Below, piece by piece: positions 1 to 7,597 of a stretch of DNA of 8,534 nucleotides. Position 1 is the stretch's first letter, and each line of letters starts with the position of its first letter. A model generated the notes under the pieces. That model was not told where the DNA came from. It searched no databases and worked only from the letters and a program-made list of their open reading frames with translations. The stretch is taken from assembly GCA_937124525.1 (NCBI GenBank), contig CAKZLA010000258.1, forward strand, positions 1 to 8,534, in the 5' to 3' direction. The position numbers and the translations under genes were made by a program. Source of the DNA: an uncultured Desulfobacterium sp. Lineage in GTDB: Bacteria > Desulfobacterota > Desulfobacteria > Desulfobacterales > Desulfobacteraceae.

Positions 1-747
1 GAGATCGTCAGACTTCTGTGCCTTGGCAATGCCCCTTTAACCTTAATTGCCAACCGCACCCATTCCCGGCAGTTCAACATCCGATCCTTCTACCTCGGCT
101 CTGCCAAAAACAAAACCCTGAACAAAAATGCCCGCTTCATAACCCCCATTAACCTCTCCCAGATACCCAAACTGTTCAGCACACGCATGCTCCCCATCAA
201 TGTTGCCCTGATCCAGGTATCCCCCCCCGATGACTTCGGCTGGATGAGTCTTGGCGTTTCAGTGGATATCAGCAAAGCCGCGGCCGAGTCGGCAGATGTT
301 GTCATTGCCCAGATCAATCCCTGTATGCCAAGGGTACTGGGCAGAAGTTTCATCCATGTCAACAGCGTCGATTATATTGTGGAGTTCGAGGAACCCCTGC
401 TGGTGAAACAGAATATGCCGGACATTGAAACCGCCGACACCATTGCCCGACATATGTCACGGCTCATCAATGACGGGGCAACTCTTCAAACTTCCCTGGG
501 GGCAACCACCCAGGCCACCCTCCTGTAATACTGCCGTTGTGGTACCAAGGGGTGATGTCCAGTTTGTGGTAACAGAGTACGGTGCCGTCAATCTGTTCGG
601 CAAGAGCATCAGGAACGGGCACTGGCATTGATCAGCATTGCGCATCCCCACTTCAGGGATGAACTGTTTGAACAGGCCAAAGAGCTGGATTTCATCGATA
701 TTGCCAGACAGCTTAAGGAGTCCATTCACGGAGTATATCTGTACTAT
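1..747 (+). pseudogene. Decayed acetyl-CoA hydrolase/transferase (CoA-transferase family), 5' end outside window
   Basis: The frame is open from base 1 to the TAA at 526-528. It encodes typical acetyl-CoA hydrolase/transferase sequence: LPINVALIQVSPPD, then DISKAAAESADVVIAQINP, RVLGRSFIHVN and DGATLQTSLGATTQATLL. Intact relatives continue for roughly 180 more residues here, including the central catalytic region. In this copy the text jumps directly to the C-terminal motif NTAVVVPRGDVQFVVTEYG in another frame (from 527). A second frame change, apparently one lost G near 613, returns to the first frame for RALALISIAHPHFRDELFEQ and ends around ESIHGVY. So it has one large internal deletion and two frame disruptions, and cannot make a working enzyme. 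The family moves or hydrolyses CoA on short acyl-CoAs. Some deltaproteobacterial members carry a C-terminal GNAT acetyltransferase domain (family knowledge from memory); if this one did, that domain is gone. Homology stops almost exactly where the convergent gmhA ends. The family call is firm, but the substrate cannot be told. Confidence -1.
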
Positions 748-1332
748 TCAATAATTTTCGGGGTGAAAGTGTCTTTCAACCATTTCTATTAAAATATGAA
801 GAACCTTTATATGTAATTCTTGAACTCTATCTGCGAATTCACCAGCAGGAGTACAAATGTATATTTGCGAGAGTTCTTTTAGCTCTGGATTGATTTTGCC
901 TGATAAAACGATGAGGTTGATACCGATGGATTTTGCGGCACTTGCAGCGCGTAAAACAGTTGGACTTGAACCGCTCGTACTTATAGCAATGAGTGAATCA
1001 CCGGTTTTGCCATGTGCCTCGATATACCTGGAAAATACGAAATCATAACCGAAGTCATTTGCAACACAACTGATATGGCTTGGGTCTGAAATTGAAACAG
1101 CAGGGTAAGCTTTTCTATTTTTTCTGTATCGTCCTGTGAGTTCTTCGGCAAAGTGCATTGCGTCGCACATTGAACCGCCATTACCGCAAGAAAAAATGCG
1201 ATTTTGGGATTCAAGTGATTTGATAAGGATCTTTGCAGCTGATTCAATTTGAGAAAGTGTAGTTTCATTGGAAACCAAATGGTTGAGGGAATCTTGAGCT
1301 TCTTTCAGACTATTTCGAATATTCTCGATCAT
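748..1332 (-). CDS. gmhA: Sedoheptulose-7-phosphate isomerase (phosphoheptose isomerase)
   Basis: GmhA converts sedoheptulose 7-phosphate to D-glycero-D-manno-heptose 7-phosphate, the first step of ADP-heptose synthesis for LPS core or S-layer glycans, in the cytoplasm. The 194-residue product matches the family's usual length and is one SIS domain. It shows the phosphosugar loop SCGNGGS (48-54), the signature CDAMHFAEELTGRYR (56-70), a second phosphate loop STSGSS (118-123) and the C-terminal helix RVQELHIKVLHILIE (169-183). By alignment with E. coli GmhA, the catalytic Glu65 and His180 correspond to E64 and H179, and the metal-site residues to H60 and Q171. The gene is intact. ATG at 1332 is the natural start; the Shine-Dalgarno site is weak (GGA about 10 nt upstream). 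It is clearly AT-richer than recBCD and has no heptose-pathway partner in the window. It sits between a broken CoA-transferase gene and a recombinase remnant, which suggests acquisition or relocation. It lies downstream of recD on the same strand and could receive read-through transcription. Confidence -1.
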   Translation of the reverse strand: MIENIRNSLKEAQDSLNHLVSNETTLSQIESAAKILIKSLESQNRIFSCGNGGSMCDAMHFAEELTGRYRKNRKAYPAVSISDPSHISCVANDFGYDFVFSRYIEAHGKTGDSLIAISTSGSSPTVLRAASAAKSIGINLIVLSGKINPELKELSQIYICTPAGEFADRVQELHIKVLHILIEMVERHFHPENY

Positions 1333-1352
1333 GTATCAATTTTCCATTTTAA

Positions 1353-1358
1353 AGTATA
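1353..1358 (-). promoter_or_regulatory. Possible -10 element upstream of gmhA
   Basis: On the minus strand TATACT lies 20 bases before the gmhA ATG, inside an AT-rich stretch. A TTGCCA that resembles a -35 box lies 23 bases farther upstream, which is too far for a normal sigma-70 pair. At 17-bp spacing there is only a poor match. The element is therefore a weak candidate promoter. The same bases read TATAAT on the plus strand (1355-1360), so the direction is also uncertain. Confidence -1.
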
Positions 1359-1375
1359 ATGTTTAACGGGTCTGA

Positions 1376-1519
1376 TTTCATTGGCAATGGTTTTTTCCTG
1401 CAGAGGAATTAACGTGGGTATCGGAAAAAGGGGAGTACTGGCGTGCCCATCTGCATGACCGCCATGTACAGAAAGCAATAAAATCCGTGGTTTCACGTTT
1501 GCAGCTTACAAAACGGGCA
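1376..1519 (+). pseudogene. Fragment of an integron-type tyrosine recombinase (IntI-like)
   Basis: About 48 codons are open here, preceded by an in-frame TGA at 1373 and with no start codon. The translation contains WQWFFPAEEL, then VSEKGEYWRAHLHDRHV and QKAIKSVVSRLQLTKRA. This pattern (aromatic-rich W-FPA, a Ser/Pro-x-x-G turn, a HHLH-like motif, a Q-A-K-V helix, then TKRA) is what I recall for integron integrases. In IntI1 the matching stretch lies between the integrase-specific extra domain and the box II HTLRH motif. After TKRA the frame continues as unrelated sequence into the recD 3' end, so the expected HTLRH and the catalytic Tyr are missing. The N-terminal two thirds of a roughly 330-residue protein is also missing. 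It is a dead remnant, opposite in direction to recD and gmhA. Recognition is from memory of the family; a different tyrosine recombinase subfamily is possible, and a chance match is less likely. Confidence -1.
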
Positions 1520-1526
1520 CTGCTTA

Positions 1527-3614
1527 TTATTTTTTTGACACCAGTAAATCCCCCAAACCCGAGGCCCGGCGGGTCCGGCGATTAATGGCCCAGTCAAAGG
1601 AACTACCCATGGGTTCCACCAAGGTAAACCGGGTGCGGGCCCGGGTGATGCCGGTGTAAAGAAGCTCCCTTGTCAACACCGGACTCTTGGTATCGGGCAG
1701 CACCAGCACAGTGTGGTCAAATTCCGATCCCTGGGATTTATGCACGGTCATGACATACACCGTCTCAACAGTATCCAGACGCGAAGGCAGCACCTTTTTA
1801 AGGCTGCCGTCCACCATGGGAAAGACCACCCGGTATATGACCTTTTCCTGGACAAAATCCCACACCGGCAGATAAATACCCACGTCGCCATTCATCAGCC
1901 CAAGGGAATAATCGTTGCGGGTTACCATCACCGGACGGCCGGGGTACCAGCCATCAATGCTGGAAATCAATCCCGCACCGGCCAGAATCCGGGCCACAGT
2001 CTGGTTCAGCCACTCCACTCCAAAGGGGCCCTTTCTCACCACCGCCAGCAATTGAAACTGACCAAACAGCTCCAGCACCTGTCTTAACCACAGGATTTCT
2101 GATTCTTCAGTAACCGCACTCTTTTTTGAGGAAAATGCTGCCACCGCTTCCAGATAAACCCGGTATCCCCCTTTTTTTTGATACGATTCTAATTTATCAG
2201 TGAAATGTGCTCTATCATCTCCCCTGCCCTTTATTGAGTTGAAATGTGGAGATTTGCCGTCCGGCACAACGACGCTTCTGTCCAGGCCATCAAGGACCAG
2301 GCGTTGAAACGCCTTGACCTCCAGGGACTCAAGCTCCATTCGTTTAATATCTGCCAGATCTCCCCGGACTCCCTGGAATAGCCCCATACTTTTCCGGGTA
2401 TCTCCTGCATTCACAGCCCGGGCCAGGGCCCCGATCCCACTTTTTTCCCCAAATCGATGGCTCTTTTGCAGCACCACAATGTGCTCCTGCATGGGACCAG
2501 ACTTTCCCCGAAATTTTTTAAGGGAATATCCCGTGTACTCCCTGGCCCACTCAATAAACGCCTTGTCATAACGGGGGGGATCTGCATCCCGGCACAGGTC
2601 TCCCAGCACGGCCCCTGCCTCCACCGATGCCAGTTGATCCTTGTCCCCCAGTAATATCAACCGGGCATGGGCAGGCAAGGCATCCAGCATTGCCGCCATC
2701 ATCTCCAGATCCACCATGGAGGCCTCATCCACCACCAGAAGATCCACGTGGAGACGATTCCGGCCATGGTGAACAAAATGCCGGGAATCCGGACGGCTGC
2801 CCAGAAGCCGATGAATGGTGGTCACCTCCCGGGGCATGTGTGCTTTAATGTCATCAGATAATTGATCAAGGGCGCTTCCCATGGATTCTGTGAGACGGGC
2901 CGCGGCCTTGCCCGTGGGGGCTGCCAGACGTATTTTTAAGGGGGACTCTTCCTCCAAGGCCAAGGACTGGAGAAGGGCCAGGACCTGCACCACAGTGGTG
3001 GTCTTACCGGTGCCGGGACCTCCGGAAATAACGGTGAAGGCATTTCTTGCGGCCACCCCGGCGGCAAGGCTCTGCCAGTGGATCTCCTTTCCCGATGCCT
3101 CTCTGGGAGATCTCAGGGAAGAAAAGGCCCAGCTCAACCGCCAGCTTAAATCAGCGGGTACGGGAAACCGCCGGGCCATGAGTTCCTTTATGGTTCCTGC
3201 CACAAAACAGGTGTGTTGCCAGGATCGATAAAGATAAAGCCGATGGCTGTTTAATACCAGGGGCCGTTGTTGGTTGTCCCGGGACACCAGAACAGAATCC
3301 GTTAAAAAAGATTCCCAGGTTTTCAGGGTCAACCCCTGGAGCACCTGGGAGGGCTTGTCCGGCAGATCCTCCCCGGTTTCTCCCTCCGGTGGCAGGGAAA
3401 GGGTGGCATCGGGATCTGCCAAGGCGATTTCCAGATCCAGGCACACATGGCCCCGCCCAAGCTGATGGCTCACCAGGGCTGCGGCCAGCAATACCTCCCC
3501 GGATTCCTGGGGGGCTTCCCGGTTTAAAAACCGTACAAAGGCCCGGTCCAAGGAACGCATCCATCCCTTATTTGTCCATCCATCCAGAAGTTCAAACAAT
3601 TGCGCTGGTGTCAA
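1527..3614 (-). CDS. recD: RecBCD enzyme subunit RecD, 5'-3' helicase
   Basis: RecD is the fast 5'-3' motor of the RecBCD end-resection machine and is needed for normal nuclease activity and control by Chi. The 695-residue product (E. coli RecD is 608) shows SF1B helicase motifs in order. They are Walker A GGPGTGKTTT (198-207; K204), AAPTGKAAARLTES (231-244), TIHRLLG (266-272) and Walker B VVDEASMVD (294-302). These are followed by LLGDKDQLASVEAG (321-334), SHRFGEKSGIG (385-395), GRPVMVTRND (559-568), MTVHKSQGSEFDH (622-634) and LLYTGITRAR (651-660). The C-terminus RRASGLGDLL matches the family end, so the gene is complete although it abuts a recombinase remnant. The only reasonable start is TTG at 3612-3614: an in-frame TGA lies eight codons upstream with no ATG or GTG between, and AAGGGA sits 7 nt before it. 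Residues about 440-482 look like extra sequence relative to E. coli and are AT-rich at the DNA level, including an A8G5 run. It is the last gene of the recC-recB-recD set. Confidence -1.
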   Translation of the reverse strand: MTPAQLFELLDGWTNKGWMRSLDRAFVRFLNREAPQESGEVLLAAALVSHQLGRGHVCLDLEIALADPDATLSLPPEGETGEDLPDKPSQVLQGLTLKTWESFLTDSVLVSRDNQQRPLVLNSHRLYLYRSWQHTCFVAGTIKELMARRFPVPADLSWRLSWAFSSLRSPREASGKEIHWQSLAAGVAARNAFTVISGGPGTGKTTTVVQVLALLQSLALEEESPLKIRLAAPTGKAAARLTESMGSALDQLSDDIKAHMPREVTTIHRLLGSRPDSRHFVHHGRNRLHVDLLVVDEASMVDLEMMAAMLDALPAHARLILLGDKDQLASVEAGAVLGDLCRDADPPRYDKAFIEWAREYTGYSLKKFRGKSGPMQEHIVVLQKSHRFGEKSGIGALARAVNAGDTRKSMGLFQGVRGDLADIKRMELESLEVKAFQRLVLDGLDRSVVVPDGKSPHFNSIKGRGDDRAHFTDKLESYQKKGGYRVYLEAVAAFSSKKSAVTEESEILWLRQVLELFGQFQLLAVVRKGPFGVEWLNQTVARILAGAGLISSIDGWYPGRPVMVTRNDYSLGLMNGDVGIYLPVWDFVQEKVIYRVVFPMVDGSLKKVLPSRLDTVETVYVMTVHKSQGSEFDHTVLVLPDTKSPVLTRELLYTGITRARTRFTLVEPMGSSFDWAINRRTRRASGLGDLLVSKK

Positions 3615-3621
3615 GTTTGTT

Positions 3622-3627
3622 TCCCTT
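3622..3627 (-). promoter_or_regulatory. Ribosome binding site that fixes the recD TTG start
   Basis: AAGGGA on the minus strand ends 7 nt before the TTG at 3614. Together with the nearby upstream stop it supports TTG initiation. A TTG start generally lowers initiation compared with ATG, so RecD may be made at a lower rate than RecB (inference). Confidence -1.
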
Positions 3628-3650
3628 TCCTGTAGTCAATGATCAAATTT

Positions 3651-3697
3651 GCAGGCCAATTTTTAGAAAACTGGATCATGCGAGAACGCAAGCCTGC
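3651..3697 (-). other. Possible two-stem structure in the recB-recD gap
   Basis: The 126-bp gap between recB and recD (3615-3740) has no gene. It contains GCAGGC (3651-3656) complementary to GCCTGC (3692-3697). Inside, next to the second arm, TGCG (3679-3682) and CGCA (3687-3690) can form a small hairpin. No T-run follows, so it does not look like an intrinsic terminator. It may be a processing or stability element, or chance. The stems are short and confidence is low. Confidence -1.
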
Positions 3698-3740
3698 TGC
3701 TCCCTCTCAGATATGGCCTCCCATGACTTTTGAGGTAAAA

Positions 3741-6700
3741 TTAGAATGAATGCTCACCTCTAAAAACCATGTCCAGCCCTTCAATTAGGTCCCGGGGTGC
3801 CCGTTGTCCATAAACCCCGTTTCCCGTGCCATCCACCCCCCGCAAAAACAGATACACCGCTCCCCCCACATGGATATCATAGTCATAGTCTGCCAGACGG
3901 GCCTTTAAAAGACGGTGCAAGGCCAGGGTGTAAAGAACCAATTGCAGGTCATAGCGATGGGATGTCATGGAATGGCCCATGGCATCCCTGGTGTAATCGG
4001 CGTTGGTGTTACCCAGATAATTGGATTTATAATCCATCACATAATATTGATCTTGAAAAACAAAAACCAGATCCATGAATCCCTTTAGCATGCCGTTGAG
4101 CCGGTTTCGTTTCAGCACAGGTCGCCGCACCCCGGGTAACAATGCCCTGGTTACAGCCCGGTCCAGCCTGGAAGTATCCACATGGGTGGCGGAAAACATG
4201 AACTCCATTTCCGCATGACAGTCGTTCCGGGGAAGATCTGCCAGGAACAGACAATGGTCTGGCCCAGTATCCAGGTGCAGGGGGGTTAAGAGCAATTGAT
4301 GAAACCAGCTTGCCAGGGGCTCCACCCACTCTTCCCAGCCATGGCGGGGACATACCAGGGCAAGGCGTTCCTGGATGGCCCCGGGATTTCTGGCAACTGT
4401 GTCAAAGCCCTGGTCCGCGGCCCACTCAAACAGATCATGGAGAAAGGTGCCAGGTTCCGGCCCCCGGGCAAAGGTGTGGATGGACCGGGCAGGAGAGATA
4501 ATGGTTGAATCGGTGACAGGTTCAAATTCCGCCTCCATGAGCTGATCGGCCCTGGCTGAATCTGGAGAATCAGCCAGAATTTGAATACTTGCAGAGGATG
4601 ATTTTGGGTCCATGGAGAAGTCATCTCCATTATCTTCAGCTGGATTGGGTTCTATTTCAACAGGGCCCGGGGTTTTCACCAAATTCGAAGGCGTATCCAT
4701 CTCCACCAGAGTCTTAGTAAAAGATGCTCCCATGGAAGATTTTTCCCCGGTCAAATCCGACAAAGCCGCCATGCCACCTGCCCCCCCTGGCACATGGATG
4801 TCCGGCATGGTGGCTCCATCGGCAATGCCACTGTAGCTGGTGATGAACCACCGTTGCCATCCGGGATGGGAAAAATACCGTGCCGGGGCAAAAAATGCGC
4901 TGTTATCCCCCGGTGTTCCAAGCATATCCGGGCATTCCGGTGCCGGTGTGACACAAATTTCGCTGCAATTTTCCCCCATGTGATCCAGCAATTGAAGAAT
5001 CTCCCGGGTGGAGTGCTCTTCACCCCCGGTGATCACATGACCAATGCCAGAGCAATGGAACTCATTGGTTTCTCCATTTTTTAACATTCGTCCCACAACC
5101 CCCATGCCCAGGAAACAGGCATGGCAGGCCCGGGTCATGGCCACGTAGAGAAGCCTTAAATCTTCGGCCAGGGCCTCCCGGGCTGCCAGGGCAAGGGCCG
5201 TTTCTCCGGGATTGATTCCCACTTGACGATGTCCCTGTTCATCGTGCCAGGCCACCGGGGATTTACCCTTGGGGGCTTTTCTGTGGCTACAGATAAAGGG
5301 AAGAAACACCAGGGGATATTCAAGGCCCTTGGATTTATGGATGGTCACCACCTTTACCAGCTTTTCATCACTTTCCAGGCGAATAATACCCTCATCAGAA
5401 ATGGTATCAGGTGTTTCCAGCTGCCGGGCAAACCATCGTATCACGGCATGCTCTCCATCCAGGGACATGGCCTTTGCCTGGATCAGTTCCGCCAGATGCA
5501 ACACATTGGTCAGACGTCGCTCCCCCATGGAGGAGGCCAATAAACGAGCGGGGACTTTAAAGTCACGCAGCAGTGCCCGGATCATGGGTAGCACCCCGTT
5601 GTGATGCCAGATAAGGTGATAATGCCGAAAGCGTTCCCCTTCTGCCTCCCAGGCAAGTTCATCCATGCTCAGATTATCCAGAAAGGCAAAGGACAGATCC
5701 AGCAACGCCGTCCCCAGGGCCGCCTTGATGTATCCGGCATTACCCGGGGATGCACAGGCCCGTAAAAGATACAGCAGATCCAGTGCTTCGGAAGAATCAA
5801 ACACCGAGCGTTTATCCGATAGATACACCGAGCGCACCCCCCGTTGATCCAAGGCCTGGCGCACGGCTGCGGCTTCTGTTTTGTTTCGCACCAGAATGGC
5901 CATGTCCGCCGGGGTTAAGGGGGTTATGGTGTCATGGGCATCTTTGAACCCGCATTGGGGAGGCGACACTCCGGCCAGGTTCAACAGGCGCACCATTTCT
6001 CCGGCACAGACCTCGGCCATGTGATGGATATACCCATTATCGCCGGTTTTATTCATGGGCACTTCCTGGTCCTCTTTCCACAGGGTCAGGGGTAAGGGAA
6101 ATTCATCTTGAACAAAAAAACGATCCTCCCTTCCCCGGGTATTCACCGGTGTAAAGGGAATATCATCGCAAAATAAAAACGGCCCCTGTTCATGGGGGAT
6201 GGCAAGACCAAAAAAATAGTTCACCGCCGCCACCATATCCCCAGCCGATCGATAATTGGTGTCCAGGGTATAAAGATGGCTCGCCGCATCCTTCCGGGCC
6301 GAAAGATAGGTGTGGATGTCGGCCCCGCGAAAGGCGTAAATGGCCTGTTTGGGGTCGCCGATCATGAAAAAGCCCGTGTCCGGCTGATTAAGATAAATGG
6401 TGCCAAGGGTGCCATATTGTACGGGATCTGTATCCTGGAACTCATCCACCAGGGCCACGGGGAACTGATGTCTTATCATCTGTGCCAGCTGATCATTTCC
6501 CGGGCGGTGAATGGCCTGTTCCAGATGGGTGAGCAGATCGTCAAATCCCACCAGGGCCTGGCAAAGCTTTTCCTGCTCCACCCGGGCCTTAATGTCACTG
6601 GCCCCATGGACATAAAGAGCGCTCTCCAGATCCAAATCTCCCAGGGCCGTGTTCAGCTCATCCAGGGCATCAAAGGCCGGGTGCACCGGGGGTACCCCTT

Positions 6701-7595
6701 TTTTGCTTTTTCCAGCTTCCAGGCCGGACCGGGATAGTTGTACCAGAGCTTTCCCATCGGGCAGTTCACAGCCCCCGGCAATCCAGTTTTCCATCTCTTT
6801 AAGCCATTTTTCCAGGGAGGCTTCTCGATATTTATTACCATTTAAATGTTTTTCCACCCTGGCCCGGCGCACCAGATCCGCCACATGGGTAAAATCAGCA
6901 GCCCAGCATTGCCGGGCCGTTGCAATGATCTTCTCTCTTTGTTCCAGAAGCACCCGGGGCTCCAGGGGGGGTACGGTATGACGCGCCCCCATGAAAGGTC
7001 GAACCTTAGCTAATAACTCCTGGGGGGTGGTAACCGCAAAGGTGTTTAACACCATGGCAAGCTGGGAGGCAGGCAAGGGATAAAAGGTGGCCCGCCAATA
7101 GTCACAGGCCGCCTGCTCCAAAAGTTGATCCTCCCCCGGGGAAAGCTCCAGATCAAACAGACTGCCACTGCCAAAGGCGTAACGCTTTAACATGCGCTGG
7201 CTCCAGGAGTGGATGGTGAAGATGGCGGCCTCGTCCATCCATTGGGCTGCCTGGTCCAGAAGCCGGGCGTTCCCCGGCCATGCATCAGAATCACAGCTAT
7301 TACCAAGGCTGATCAGAAAGTCATCGCCTGTATCCTGGTGTCTGAAAAAGGCAGCAGCCTGGGCAAGTCGGCTTCTAATGCGGTCCCGGAGTTCCTGGGT
7401 GGCGGCATTGGTAAAGGTGACCACCAGAATCTCCGGCGGGGTCAGGGGGCGCACAAAGGAGTTTTCGCCACCGTGCCCCAGCACAAGGCGCACATAAAGG
7501 GCCGCAATGGTATAGGTTTTACCCGTACCGGCACTGGCCTCTATCAACCGGGTGCCGTGCAGGGGAAAGGTCAGAGGATTTAAGGGGTGTACCAT
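3741..7595 (-). CDS. recB: RecBCD enzyme subunit RecB, 3'-5' helicase and nuclease
   Basis: RecB supplies the 3'-5' motor, the only nuclease centre and the RecA-loading surface of RecBCD. The product is 1284 residues (E. coli 1180). SF1A motifs are Walker A EASAGTGKT (19-27; K26), VVTFTNAATQELRDRI (58-73), FTIHSW (126-131) and Walker B LVDEFQDTDPVQ (382-393; D384, E385). Next come MIGDPKQAIYAFRGAD (411-426), DTNYRS (445-450), TIHKSKGLEYPLVF (751-764) and LLYVAMTRA (815-823). The C-terminal nuclease is complete: H1053 in GTFLHDLFEW, D1175 in GFMDLVF, D1188 and K1190 in MDYKSNYLG, and YDLQ (1215-1218). These match E. coli H956, D1067, D1080 and K1082, with the same 13-residue spacing between the two Asp. 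Between TSYSG (919-923) and FARG (1042-1045) lies a poorly conserved, acidic, Ser/Pro/Gly/Asp-rich stretch. It is about 75-80 residues longer than my recollection of the E. coli tether. The ATG lies 2 bp after the recC stop, so recC and recB are probably translationally coupled. Confidence -1.
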   Translation of the reverse strand: MVHPLNPLTFPLHGTRLIEASAGTGKTYTIAALYVRLVLGHGGENSFVRPLTPPEILVVTFTNAATQELRDRIRSRLAQAAAFFRHQDTGDDFLISLGNSCDSDAWPGNARLLDQAAQWMDEAAIFTIHSWSQRMLKRYAFGSGSLFDLELSPGEDQLLEQAACDYWRATFYPLPASQLAMVLNTFAVTTPQELLAKVRPFMGARHTVPPLEPRVLLEQREKIIATARQCWAADFTHVADLVRRARVEKHLNGNKYREASLEKWLKEMENWIAGGCELPDGKALVQLSRSGLEAGKSKKGVPPVHPAFDALDELNTALGDLDLESALYVHGASDIKARVEQEKLCQALVGFDDLLTHLEQAIHRPGNDQLAQMIRHQFPVALVDEFQDTDPVQYGTLGTIYLNQPDTGFFMIGDPKQAIYAFRGADIHTYLSARKDAASHLYTLDTNYRSAGDMVAAVNYFFGLAIPHEQGPFLFCDDIPFTPVNTRGREDRFFVQDEFPLPLTLWKEDQEVPMNKTGDNGYIHHMAEVCAGEMVRLLNLAGVSPPQCGFKDAHDTITPLTPADMAILVRNKTEAAAVRQALDQRGVRSVYLSDKRSVFDSSEALDLLYLLRACASPGNAGYIKAALGTALLDLSFAFLDNLSMDELAWEAEGERFRHYHLIWHHNGVLPMIRALLRDFKVPARLLASSMGERRLTNVLHLAELIQAKAMSLDGEHAVIRWFARQLETPDTISDEGIIRLESDEKLVKVVTIHKSKGLEYPLVFLPFICSHRKAPKGKSPVAWHDEQGHRQVGINPGETALALAAREALAEDLRLLYVAMTRACHACFLGMGVVGRMLKNGETNEFHCSGIGHVITGGEEHSTREILQLLDHMGENCSEICVTPAPECPDMLGTPGDNSAFFAPARYFSHPGWQRWFITSYSGIADGATMPDIHVPGGAGGMAALSDLTGEKSSMGASFTKTLVEMDTPSNLVKTPGPVEIEPNPAEDNGDDFSMDPKSSSASIQILADSPDSARADQLMEAEFEPVTDSTIISPARSIHTFARGPEPGTFLHDLFEWAADQGFDTVARNPGAIQERLALVCPRHGWEEWVEPLASWFHQLLLTPLHLDTGPDHCLFLADLPRNDCHAEMEFMFSATHVDTSRLDRAVTRALLPGVRRPVLKRNRLNGMLKGFMDLVFVFQDQYYVMDYKSNYLGNTNADYTRDAMGHSMTSHRYDLQLVLYTLALHRLLKARLADYDYDIHVGGAVYLFLRGVDGTGNGVYGQRAPRDLIEGLDMVFRGEHSF

Positions 7596-7597
7596 GT

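Noticed and set aside
1361..1367. GTTTAAC fits the attC R-box patterns in both orientations, raising the idea that gmhA is an integron cassette.
   Set aside because: A seven-base degenerate motif is common by chance. No partner box or attC-like inverted repeat was found at the gmhA 3' end (640-747), where a cassette attC should lie.
1441..1526. Possible terminator after recD (CGTG/CACG stem near 1485-1500).
   Set aside because: The stem is only 4 bp and no clear U-run follows on the minus strand; not supportable.
3151..3564. A 137-codon minus-strand frame overlapping recD.
   Set aside because: It is an alternate frame inside the RecD N-terminal domain, Gly/Pro/Arg-rich as out-of-frame GC-rich DNA usually is.
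6192..6737. A 181-codon plus-strand open frame opposite recB.
   Set aside because: It lies wholly antisense to well-conserved RecB coding sequence and shows no recognisable domain. Long open antisense frames are expected given the codon usage of these genes.
7209..7583. A 124-codon plus-strand open frame opposite the RecB N-terminus.
   Set aside because: It is the antisense shadow of the Walker A and motif Ia region; composition and lack of motifs argue against a gene.
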